From Paraglaciecola mesophila (lineage in GTDB: Bacteria; Pseudomonadota; Gammaproteobacteria; Enterobacterales; Alteromonadaceae), in NCBI RefSeq assembly GCF_009906955.1, contig NZ_CP047656.1, forward strand, positions 3,037,001 through 3,101,000: a stretch of 64,000 nucleotides of DNA, read 5' to 3'. The first letter of the stretch is position 1. Every line of letters starts with the position of its first letter. Below are positions 17,663 through 25,357 of this stretch, in pieces. A program made the translations under genes and the position numbers. The notes beneath the pieces were generated by a model. It was not told the DNA's origin. It did no database searches and was given only the letters and a program-made list of their open reading frames with translations.

Positions 17663-18430
17663 TCACTCTGGCTTTTTGAATTTTAAGGTCCAGCGGTCTG
17701 TGTTACCCGTCACGCTTTTGGCTCCGACTTCATATCTTAGCTCGTCGTCTTCTCTGTAGTGTAAGTCGCTAACATCCACCAGCTCGAAACCAGCTTGTTG
17801 AATTTCATGGATCGCCATTACAGGATCAATTCTTCGACGGTTTGCGTTGCTAGCTGGTTCATTATGGCGTGCCGTGTGATCCACCACAGCATAGATTCCA
17901 CCGGGTTTTAAGGCTGCAAATGCTACTTCATTCATTTTACGGCGGCCTTGTTCATTAAAGTTATGATAGTTGCGAAACGTCAGGACCATATCCACATCAC
18001 TTACACCGAGTGAATCAACATCAAGGGAGTAAAAGCGCGCACCGTCTTCACGCCATAAGCGTGCATCTTCAGCAGTCGTTTTCGCTTTTTCAAAACCGGG
18101 TTGATTGAATAACCTTTCTGCCACTCTACCGCTGCCGATAGCAGCATAATATTGCCCTTTATCAGCGACAACTGGCGCCAGTATTTTAGTGTACCAGCCA
18201 CCACCAGGAATAAGCTCCACAATGCGCATGTCAGGCTGTAAGCCAAAGAAGGATAGTGTTTCCAGAGGTTTACGATTTTCGTCACGTTCAGTGTCGCTTG
18301 TTTGGCGTATATCACTTGCCATGGCCGCTTGTACTTTTTCTTTTAAAGTGGATTCAGCAGAAAATGCAGAGCCGCTAATTAATAAGCTAGCAGCAGTGAA
18401 TATGGATAGTGTGCGGTGGGTCAAAATCAT
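17663..18430 (-). CDS. Exported methyltransferase-like protein
   Basis: A 255-residue protein with a class I SAM-methyltransferase-like core behind a signal peptide (MILTHRTLSIFTAASLLISG, cleavage probably after AFSA). Seen: a motif-I-like VELIPGGGWYTKILAP, an acidic DVDMVLTFRNYHNF strand, and LKPGGIYAVVDH. The start at 18430 has TTGGAG 7-12 bases upstream; a longer frame to 18478 only extends the signal peptide. Because SAM is cytoplasmic, an exported member probably binds another ligand or has lost methyl transfer; this is inference. It lies 73 bases downstream of a secreted amidohydrolase gene and may be co-transcribed. Confidence 0.82.
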   Translation of the reverse strand: MILTHRTLSIFTAASLLISGSAFSAESTLKEKVQAAMASDIRQTSDTERDENRKPLETLSFFGLQPDMRIVELIPGGGWYTKILAPVVADKGQYYAAIGSGRVAERLFNQPGFEKAKTTAEDARLWREDGARFYSLDVDSLGVSDVDMVLTFRNYHNFNEQGRRKMNEVAFAALKPGGIYAVVDHTARHNEPASNANRRRIDPVMAIHEIQQAGFELVDVSDLHYREDDELRYEVGAKSVTGNTDRWTLKFKKPE

Positions 18431-18551
18431 AGGTTGCTCCAAAGTCGTTAAGGGTAGAATTCGTGATATGTTGTTCAACGTAATGACCGAGCAGCATAGC
18501 TATCCTGTGTTAGGTTAACGGGTTATGCTGCTGGCATTGTATTCAGTTGAG

Positions 18552-19847
18552 TTATGCTTCAGGGGCTTTGTAAATCTTGCCGTTTTTCATTACAAAGGTG
18601 ACGTGCTGCATCTGCTTAATGTCGTCGAGTGGATTTCCCTCAACAGCCACTAAGTCAGCGTACTTTCCGGTTTCTACTGTTCCTAAGTTATCAAGTTGGT
18701 TGATCAAGCTTGCACCATGATAGGTCGCGGCACGAATAGCCTCGATGGGTTTCATACCCGCTTCTACCATAAGTACAAATTCTAAACCGTTATCACCATG
18801 TGCTGACACACCTGAATCGGTGCCAAAAGCTATTTTTACCCCAGCATTGTGGGCATCGGATAAGGTTTGTAAAATCAGTGGACCGATGGTGGCGGCTTTT
18901 GGTCTGACAAGTTCGGGGAAGAAGCCATCAATTTTGGCTTTTTCAGCTACCCAGTTTCCTGCCATGACAGTGGGAACATAGTAGGTTTTGTGTTTTTTCA
19001 TTAGTTTGAAGGTTGCTTTGTCCATGTAAGTGCCATGTTCAATAGAGGTTACGCCGGCTTTTACTGCGCGCTCCATACCCTCTTTGCCGTGAGCATGAAC
19101 GGCGATCGTCATGCCGTAATCTTTGGCGGTATCTACGATGGCTTGTAACTCATCGTTCATAAATTGCGGATTTTGGCCACTCTTCGCGACTGATAACACG
19201 CCCCCTGTGGCGGTAATTTTTATTAAATCTGCACCATCTTTGTAGCGCTGACGTACCGCTTTGCGGGCTTGCGCTACGCCGTTTATGACACCCTCATTTG
19301 GTCCCGGATCACCTTGGATTCTCTTCGCGGTGCCGTTAGTGGGATCAGCATGGCCTCCCGTTGTCGCAATAGATTTAGCTGCGGTGAAAATTCGCGGACC
19401 TTCTACTATCCCTTTGTTGATAGCGTTGCGCAGGGCCACGGACTCATTGTAGGCATCCCCTAAATTACGAATAGTGGTAAAACCTGCGAGTAGTGTGCGT
19501 TTTGCGTATTGCACCCCTTTAATCGCATAGTCTGCTTCGTTAAGCGTAAAACGCTCCATATAACTGGCTGGGCCGTTGTGTTGAGAGGTAACATGAGTGT
19601 GCATGTCCATTAAGCCCGGCATCAGAGTATGCGCTTTAAGATCGACTACTTCATCTTGTTCGCCACCCACGACATAACCTTGATGAATTTCGCTAATTTT
19701 ATCCCCATCGACCACGACGGTTACTTCACTCATGAGCTTGTCTGAGTCTGCTGGAATAAGGTTACCGGCTTGTATATAAGTGGCTGCAATGGTTTGAGTA
19801 CTTATCAGTGAAGCGATAAAGGCAATGCTGGTAATCGAAACTCGCAT
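18552..19847 (-). CDS. Secreted amidohydrolase (imidazolonepropionase / Xaa-dipeptidase type)
   Basis: A 431-residue metal-dependent hydrolase with signal peptide (cleavage near TIAA) and a TIM-barrel amidohydrolase domain. Metal ligands seen: HTHV after LMPGLMDM, a candidate carboxylated lysine in [11 protein letters not shown], the paired histidines VHAHGKEG and SIEHGTYMD, and the catalytic aspartate in AFGTDSG. This arrangement is that of the binuclear group including Xaa-Arg/Lys dipeptidases and related periplasmic peptidases; exact substrate is not readable. It heads a possible two-gene unit with the methyltransferase-like gene behind it. GAGAA precedes the ATG. Length is normal. Confidence 0.9.
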   Translation of the reverse strand: MRVSITSIAFIASLISTQTIAATYIQAGNLIPADSDKLMSEVTVVVDGDKISEIHQGYVVGGEQDEVVDLKAHTLMPGLMDMHTHVTSQHNGPASYMERFTLNEADYAIKGVQYAKRTLLAGFTTIRNLGDAYNESVALRNAINKGIVEGPRIFTAAKSIATTGGHADPTNGTAKRIQGDPGPNEGVINGVAQARKAVRQRYKDGADLIKITATGGVLSVAKSGQNPQFMNDELQAIVDTAKDYGMTIAVHAHGKEGMERAVKAGVTSIEHGTYMDKATFKLMKKHKTYYVPTVMAGNWVAEKAKIDGFFPELVRPKAATIGPLILQTLSDAHNAGVKIAFGTDSGVSAHGDNGLEFVLMVEAGMKPIEAIRAATYHGASLINQLDNLGTVETGKYADLVAVEGNPLDDIKQMQHVTFVMKNGKIYKAPEA

Positions 19848-20015
19848 AGTATTATTCTCGTTTTAGCTAGTGAGCATTCAGATTAGGGGAATTAGCTCAG
19901 CAGGTCAAAACGATACCGCGCACTAAATGTTAACGAAATGTATCATCAGTAAAGTAATCACAACACTATGATTTTTATCGACAAAGCGTCAGCACTGGGG
20001 TCTTCAGGGGGGACC

Positions 20016-20540
20016 TTAGAGTTGCCCTAAGCAAAAACGGTAGTCGCCGCTGTTGATATACAAAGCGTCACCTTCCTGGTCGGCTTGTTCTATCAGTTGG
20101 TAGTACACATTTTGATGTAGTCGTGCCCACAAATTACGCCTAACATTGATATAAGGCAAAGCGAGGTTATTTTGACTGTCGTTCTTTAACTTAACCGGGT
20201 TTTCAGCACTAACAATAATTTGCTCGTCAGTCTGGGTGGTAAACACCAGCAAATCATCTTGCTGTTCCCATTGCGTGATAACATAAGGAACGTCTTCGAC
20301 AGTGATGCCAAGTTTTTCTACTGGCGTGACTAAGAAATACTTTTCACCTTCTTTTTTCAACACGCTAGCAAAAAGTTTTACTAGGGCTTTTCGGCCGATT
20401 GGCGTGCCCATATAAAACCAATTACCATCGTGTTTTATAACTAGATCCATGTCACCGCAAAAGTCCGGATCCCATTTATCTACTGGGGGCAGCTTGCCTT
20501 GTTGATCGCCAAGCTGCTTTTGTAGTTTTGCTAAATCCAT
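20016..20540 (-). CDS. DUF1285 family protein
   Basis: A 174-residue cytosolic protein of the DUF1285 family, recognised by DMDLVIKHDGNWFYMGTPIGR and the KEGEKYFLVTPVEK segment, with YPINVRR-type ALPYINVRRNLWARL near the end. The structure of relatives is a two-domain beta-rich fold of unknown function. It starts 11 bases after the DUF3014 gene, a pairing that suggests one operon. A GGGACC site precedes the ATG. No catalytic motif is apparent. Confidence 0.85.
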   Translation of the reverse strand: MDLAKLQKQLGDQQGKLPPVDKWDPDFCGDMDLVIKHDGNWFYMGTPIGRKALVKLFASVLKKEGEKYFLVTPVEKLGITVEDVPYVITQWEQQDDLLVFTTQTDEQIIVSAENPVKLKNDSQNNLALPYINVRRNLWARLHQNVYYQLIEQADQEGDALYINSGDYRFCLGQL

Positions 20541-20551
20541 GGTCCCGTTGT

Positions 20552-21391
20552 TTACTCTTGATCGGCAGCGATAGCGGTTCGTAGTTCGCGCAATTTCGCT
20601 TTAATACGACGCATATTCTCAGGGCCTGTGCGCAGCAATTGTTTTTGCGGGGCGGCCAAAGCTTCTAAGCGTTGATCTTTGAACTTAAACATGACGCTGT
20701 CGGTGTACACTTCCACAGGCATGGGGACTTCAGGCGTATCCAATAACAAGTCTATGGCCTCAATCAAGGTTTCATCGAAATCTTGTCCTGGGCTGCTTAT
20801 TTCGGCAAAAATCTCGTTGATTGCAGGTTTATATTCTTGGTAAAGCTGCTCTAAAGATTCCGGATCAAGCGATTCCAATACATCAACGTACGGGGTGTAA
20901 CGTTTGTAACTGGCAGGATCTATCCATTCTTTATCGGCTTGTTGAAAGGTACGAAACGCTTGGTCAGGTTTCGCTAGTACTTGATGATTAGCGGGTAATT
21001 CTTCATCCGCTAAATTATTGGTAGTGATCACAAAACGTTGTAGTAAATCGTCATTAACCAACAAACGAGCTAGCTCACCGTAATCTGATAACTTAAGCAA
21101 CTCGGTTTTAACCGCACCGTCACTGGTATCTACAGGTTCTGGCTCAGGAATGGGTTCCGGTTCAACTTCGGGTTCAGGCATCACCTCTGGTTCTTCTTCC
21201 ATCGGCTCTTCTTCAGGCATGGGCAGCGGCTCAACCTCTGGGATGGTCGTAACTGGCACATCAACCGGCGGAACTGGCTCTATGGGTTTATCAGCAGGCC
21301 AAAAAAGTACCGCGCCAATTACCACGATTAGCACAACAGCTATCGCTACATAAGGCACTAGTGATTTACTTTTAACGTCTTCTTCACTCAT
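20552..21391 (-). CDS. DUF3014 family membrane-anchored protein
   Basis: A 279-residue protein: short cytosolic N-terminus, one transmembrane segment (about 12-31, VPYVAIAVVLIVVIGAVLFW), then a Pro/Glu-rich periplasmic linker (about 35-90, repeated PEPEVEPEP) and a C-terminal helical DUF3014 domain (about 95-279) with LARLLVNDDLLQRFV and KRYTPYVDVL. Function unknown; topology suggests an inner-membrane anchor reaching through the periplasm. A strong AAAGGAG site precedes the ATG. First gene of a pair with DUF1285. Confidence 0.85.
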   Translation of the reverse strand: MSEEDVKSKSLVPYVAIAVVLIVVIGAVLFWPADKPIEPVPPVDVPVTTIPEVEPLPMPEEEPMEEEPEVMPEPEVEPEPIPEPEPVDTSDGAVKTELLKLSDYGELARLLVNDDLLQRFVITTNNLADEELPANHQVLAKPDQAFRTFQQADKEWIDPASYKRYTPYVDVLESLDPESLEQLYQEYKPAINEIFAEISSPGQDFDETLIEAIDLLLDTPEVPMPVEVYTDSVMFKFKDQRLEALAAPQKQLLRTGPENMRRIKAKLRELRTAIAADQE

Positions 21392-21698
21392 AAAAACTCC
21401 TTTAGAGGCATTAACTTGGTCCGAAACTATGAATGTACCTGTTTGTTACTTTGTTGAGAGTACTTCGTCTTCTACCTGCTAACTTATAGTGTTGTGATAA
21501 AAGATCAATCTATCAAGGGCATATATCTCAAATCATTGAATTTAATATGACACGTTATACCGTTCAAAATTCAATTATGACGGTGGGTTAGCGTTATTTG
21601 CATCCACACTTTTGTTAATAAAATGTTGCTAACAGGCAATGAACGTCTTAATTTAGAGAGGGAACCGTCAATAAATGTTCGTTTAAGGCCGTTGTGCA
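21392..21698. other. Divergent intergenic region
   Basis: About 300 bases between the divergent DUF3014 and fatty-acid-hydroxylase genes. It should hold both promoters. No strong hairpin, repeat or small gene was recognised. Confidence 0.5.
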
Positions 21699-22946
21699 AT
21701 GAGTTACATAATATATGCAATACCCTTCTTCTTTTTATTAATCGCGCTAGAACTATTAGCAGAGTATGTCAGAAAAACCGACTACTATCGCACTAATGAT
21801 GCGATAAACAGCTTAACCGCTGGGGTACTGAGTCGTATGTTCGGTATTTTAAAAGCGTTGGTGCCATTCACTTTATACGTCATGCTCTATGAAAATTACG
21901 CTCTTTTTTCATTGGGAGATAATATTTGGCTCGGGCTGGTGGCGTTTGTATTGTATGACTTTTGTTACTACTGGAACCACAGGTTTGGCCACGAGATGAG
22001 CATTTTATGGGCGGCCCATGTGGTGCACCATTCAAGTGAAGAATACAATTTGACGACTGCTTTGCGTCAAACCAGTGGCAGCTTTTTAAGTTGGATATTC
22101 TATCTTCCGTTAGCTTTTCTTGGCGTAGATCCTTTACTGCTGCTGAGCGTCGGCTCACTTAACCTTATCTATCAGTTTTGGGTTCATACTCGTCACATTG
22201 GTCGATTGGGCTGGTTGGAGTGGGTATTCGTTACACCCTCTAACCACAGAGCACACCACGCGCAAAATCAAATTTACATTGACCGAAATTACGGTGGTGT
22301 TTTTATCATTTGGGATCGTCTGTTTGGCTCATTTCAGGATGAATTGGATGAGGAACCACCGATTTACGGTATTCGTAAAGCTTTACACAGTTGGAACCCT
22401 ATTTACGCCAATACTCATGTGTATCAACAGTTAATCAAAGACAGTTGGCGCACCAAGGCATGGTCAGATAAGTTTAAAGTGTGGTTTGGAAAAACAGGCT
22501 GGCGCCCAGCAGATATGGAGCGCGATTACCCGCTCGGGCGAGTGGACTTAACCCGTTTTGAGAAATTTGATATCCCTCTTTCAACGTTGCGAAAAGTGTA
22601 CGGGTTAATTCAACACGGACTAACCACGTTTATTGGCTTAGTGTTTTTACTCAACATCACGCAATTGGTTGTAACACAGCAAATATTGGTTATTGCATGG
22701 ATAGTTTATGCCAGCGTTTCAGTGGGTGAGATATTATCCGTAAAACGACTAGGTTGGTGGCTAGAGATAGTGAAGTATTTTTTCGTGCTCGCTGTTGCCA
22801 TAACGCACCCTCTACCCATTTGGTTAAGCATGACGATACTCGCTTTTGCGTTAACGAGCGCCTTGATGTGGCCAAGATTGAGAAAAGAACACGCCCATCA
22901 TGCAAACCCCGAGGAAAATGAGGAAAATATAGCAATTACTAGCTGA
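21699..22946 (+). CDS. Sterol desaturase / fatty acid hydroxylase family membrane protein
   Basis: A 415-residue multi-pass membrane di-iron oxygenase. The eight-histidine signature is complete: HRFGH (about residue 94), HVVHHSSEEYN (about 108), and HTRH plus HRAHH (about 167 and 183). The order, with NHRFGHEMSILWAAHVVHHSSE, resembles the alkylglycerol-monooxygenase-like branch. It should hydroxylate or cleave a lipid substrate with O2. Helices flank the motif core, and a further hydrophobic C-terminal region (about 295-385) goes beyond the minimal domain. Monocistronic; substrate unknown. Confidence 0.9.
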   Translation: MSYIIYAIPFFFLLIALELLAEYVRKTDYYRTNDAINSLTAGVLSRMFGILKALVPFTLYVMLYENYALFSLGDNIWLGLVAFVLYDFCYYWNHRFGHEMSILWAAHVVHHSSEEYNLTTALRQTSGSFLSWIFYLPLAFLGVDPLLLLSVGSLNLIYQFWVHTRHIGRLGWLEWVFVTPSNHRAHHAQNQIYIDRNYGGVFIIWDRLFGSFQDELDEEPPIYGIRKALHSWNPIYANTHVYQQLIKDSWRTKAWSDKFKVWFGKTGWRPADMERDYPLGRVDLTRFEKFDIPLSTLRKVYGLIQHGLTTFIGLVFLLNITQLVVTQQILVIAWIVYASVSVGEILSVKRLGWWLEIVKYFFVLAVAITHPLPIWLSMTILAFALTSALMWPRLRKEHAHHANPEENEENIAITS

Positions 22947-23030
22947 TCCACGCATAAAACTTGTCAGTAAACATAGGCACGGTGGGAATTTACCTATCTA
23001 AGTAAGTCATTAACGTGGAATGATATAACT

Positions 23031-23327
23031 ATGTTTACCTACGAGTTGCAGAGCGTTACAACACAAAAACCTGATATAGAAGTGGTGACAGTTGAGTCGC
23101 ATGAAATGAGTCTGTACATACTTAGATTGACCATAGCGAGTCGAAAAGGAGTGGTTTTTGACAAGCAGACTAAGAGACCTGCAGTGTTCAGAAGTACCGA
23201 ACATATTCGTGAGGTTTTAAGTGAGTGTAACGTTGCTTATGCAGAGCTAATTCATTTGTCACCTTATGACGAGATGATTGGCAACGGCAAGTCAGAGCGC
23301 GCTATGGTGTTGCCGCTTTTTATTTAG
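23031..23327 (+). CDS. Small DUF6482-like protein
   Basis: A 98-residue cytosolic protein. The pattern of a YILRL strand, an FRSTEHIREVL helix and an ending with SPYDEMIGNG resembles, from memory, the DUF6482 family found in marine gammaproteobacteria. No function known. A GGAATG site precedes the ATG. It converges on a small minus-strand membrane-peptide gene. Confidence 0.65.
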   Translation: MFTYELQSVTTQKPDIEVVTVESHEMSLYILRLTIASRKGVVFDKQTKRPAVFRSTEHIREVLSECNVAYAELIHLSPYDEMIGNGKSERAMVLPLFI

Positions 23328-23354
23328 CTAATTGAGTTGCAATTGTCACTGGGC

Positions 23355-23477
23355 CTAGCGATTCTCAATCGTATTATGCACGAACAAATAGGCATAATAG
23401 CAGCATAAGGCGATGATAATGCCTATACCAAGAATTGAGCCCCACGCGACGGGATCGGTCAGTATTAAAGCCATCAT
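23355..23477 (-). CDS. 40-residue single-pass membrane peptide
   Basis: A 40-residue frame with AGAGGAAA 8 bases before its first ATG. The product has a short N-terminus ending in LTDPVAWGS, one strongly hydrophobic helix (ILGIGIIIALCCYYAYLF) and a polar tail (HNTIENR), a layout typical of conserved small inner-membrane proteins in Shewanella and relatives. It resembles small DUF3149-type proteins in size, but I cannot assign a family. It lies between convergent DUF6482 and the AI-2E family gene, 125 bases after the latter's end region on the other side. Confidence 0.6.
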   Translation of the reverse strand: MMALILTDPVAWGSILGIGIIIALCCYYAYLFVHNTIENR

Positions 23478-23602
23478 AATTGGTTTCCTCTGAGTTAGTT
23501 TTCGCTTTTAAGGTTAGCGAAAACCTCTGAGGGCAATTTGATCTGGATCAATTAAGCTGTGAGAATCGGTCTTTATTAACTTCATATAATTTCAGTTAGG
23601 TT

Positions 23603-24724
23603 TTACTCACTTTTTGCTTCAATAATTTTAAGCCAGTGGGTCCAAATATTCAGTTGGGCTAATGTCAGTTTAATGCACACCAACAAAGGTACGGCTAAAA
23701 GCACCCCAACCGCACCCCATAACCAGCCCCACACGAGCAACCAAAGCACAACGATTAAAGGGTTGAGCTGCATATTGCGACCAAGTACGGTAGGAGTAAT
23801 AAATTGAGACTCAATTAGATTTAATGCAAAGTACACGCCTGGAGGGATAAGGGCTGTCACTTGCATGCCAAACTGGACCAAACCCGCCAGCGTTAAGATT
23901 GTCGCGCCAATAAGTGAGCCTACATAGGGTATAAAGTTTAGTAAGCCAGCCAATACGCCCCATAACAAGGCATCCTCAATACCGATGAAGTACAAAACCA
24001 GAGCAGTGCTTAGTCCTAGCCCAGCGTTGATAATACTCACGGTCACTATGTAGCGAGAGAGTTCTTTTTGGATCGTAGCAACTAAACACCTAGCCTGATC
24101 TTTGTCGGTTATTTTCGGGAAATACAAAATAAAGGCTTCAAATAGCTTTGGTCCAAAAATAAGCAAGAACAAGGTTAGAATGACCCCCGTCATCAATTGC
24201 GCCAAAATCAATGGGGTGCTCGATAGTACAGAAAGCATTATTTCTAAGCCGCCCTGCTTCAAGCGCTGCGACATGGCATTGTCATCACTTTTCACTGGGG
24301 CTTGTTCTGCTTTTTCAGAGAAGATACCAAAAAAACTGAATCCGTCATCATCATCGTTTTGTGCTGTGGCATTCTCTTTTCCGTCCATAGCATCACTGAT
24401 GGAATCGAGCTGCTCGGTAATGTGCTGGGTAAGTTCTGGCACCAGCTTCGCCCATTTTTGCGCAGGTTCAGCGAGCTCAGCACCAAGAAACGTAAATGGT
24501 GCGATCAAAGTGGATACCAACAAGAAAGCAGATACTGTTCGCGGAATATGTAAACGTTGTAGGCCGGCTACTAATGGGCTTAAAAGAAGGGCTATCAATG
24601 ACGTGACGACAACGGGCATCAGCAAACTCTGGGTGAAATATAGCGTGTATAAAACACCTAAAAAGAGGAGCCAAGCCACAGGTTCGGTTTTCTTTACCCT
24701 AGATTGATCTGAAAGTGTGGCCAT
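23603..24724 (-). CDS. AI-2E family transporter (PerM-like)
   Basis: A 373-residue integral membrane protein of the AI-2E exporter / PerM family. Seen: paired N-terminal helices, a polar region at about 115-150 with an acidic run (QNDDDDGF), then the conserved C-terminal half: GLLNFIPYVGSLIGA, ESQFITPTVLGRNMQLNPL and WGWLWGAVGVLLAVPLL. Members export small molecules or ions; the autoinducer-2 role is shown only for a few. Monocistronic, minus strand. Confidence 0.9.
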   Translation of the reverse strand: MATLSDQSRVKKTEPVAWLLFLGVLYTLYFTQSLLMPVVVTSLIALLLSPLVAGLQRLHIPRTVSAFLLVSTLIAPFTFLGAELAEPAQKWAKLVPELTQHITEQLDSISDAMDGKENATAQNDDDDGFSFFGIFSEKAEQAPVKSDDNAMSQRLKQGGLEIMLSVLSSTPLILAQLMTGVILTLFLLIFGPKLFEAFILYFPKITDKDQARCLVATIQKELSRYIVTVSIINAGLGLSTALVLYFIGIEDALLWGVLAGLLNFIPYVGSLIGATILTLAGLVQFGMQVTALIPPGVYFALNLIESQFITPTVLGRNMQLNPLIVVLWLLVWGWLWGAVGVLLAVPLLVCIKLTLAQLNIWTHWLKIIEAKSE

Positions 24725-24786
24725 TGATGTCTCATTATGTGCGGTTAATATCGCATAGAATACACGGGAAAAGCGTAAGGTGAGAT

Positions 24787-24817
24787 ATAAAAATGCCCGA
24801 TGAGAGAATCGGGCATT
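24787..24817 (-). terminator. Rho-independent terminator after the DUF6702 gene
   Basis: A perfect 10-bp stem (AATGCCCGAT / ATCGGGCATT) with a 6-base loop, followed on the minus strand by TTTTTATAT. It lies 32 bases after the stop of the M1-peptidase / DUF6702 operon. Confidence 0.8.
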
Positions 24818-24848
24818 GATGAGTGATAGTTTAGCGGCTCAGCACCAA

Positions 24849-25355
24849 TTAATGATGATCAAACTCTACTTTTAGTAGTTCAATTGAATCTTCAAAGGTA
24901 AGGGTTTGTAAATCCCCTTTTCCTTCTACGTTGATAGTATTGATTTGACTTGGCCATAAATCACGTAATGCATTGTGGCTGATTACCAAGTTATCTAATT
25001 GTTCGGGCTCAGCCGTTTCTTGATATACCCAAAAAAACTTACCATCGATTTCGAATCCTGCAGATTTCAGTAAAATAGCTTGGCCGTTTTCTTGGCTCAT
25101 GGCAAACCGTTTGCTCACGTATTCACTGAACTGCCGCTGGGTTTTAGTCGAACCAATGATGTCAGCGTTCTTGCCAAAAATATGCCGTACTGCATGTTCG
25201 GCATCATGCAAATTAAAGCGATGCATGACTTCTATATTTTCAGTACGAGGATTAAACAGTATCGTACTGATGGCTGTTTTTTGCTGATGAGCAAACACCG
25301 AACTTGCTGCAATAAGCAGCAAGACGGTGATACTGCGAGTCAAAAACTTACTCAT
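24849..25355 (-). CDS. Exported DUF6702-like protein
   Basis: A 168-residue protein with signal peptide (cleavage after VFAH region) and a compact domain with HQQKTAISTILFNPRT, EVMHRFNLHDAEHAV and GKFFWVYQE strands, resembling the DUF6702 family. It starts 2 bases after the M1 peptidase stop and shares its transcript. The pairing with an M1 peptidase recurs in Alteromonadales as I recall, so it may be an accessory periplasmic subunit; function unknown. Confidence 0.75.
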   Translation of the reverse strand: MSKFLTRSITVLLLIAASSVFAHQQKTAISTILFNPRTENIEVMHRFNLHDAEHAVRHIFGKNADIIGSTKTQRQFSEYVSKRFAMSQENGQAILLKSAGFEIDGKFFWVYQETAEPEQLDNLVISHNALRDLWPSQINTINVEGKGDLQTLTFEDSIELLKVEFDHH

Positions 25356-25357
25356 GA

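Noticed and set aside
24102..24707. 201-codon frame antisense to the AI-2E family gene
   Set aside because: Entirely antisense to a gene with clear family motifs.
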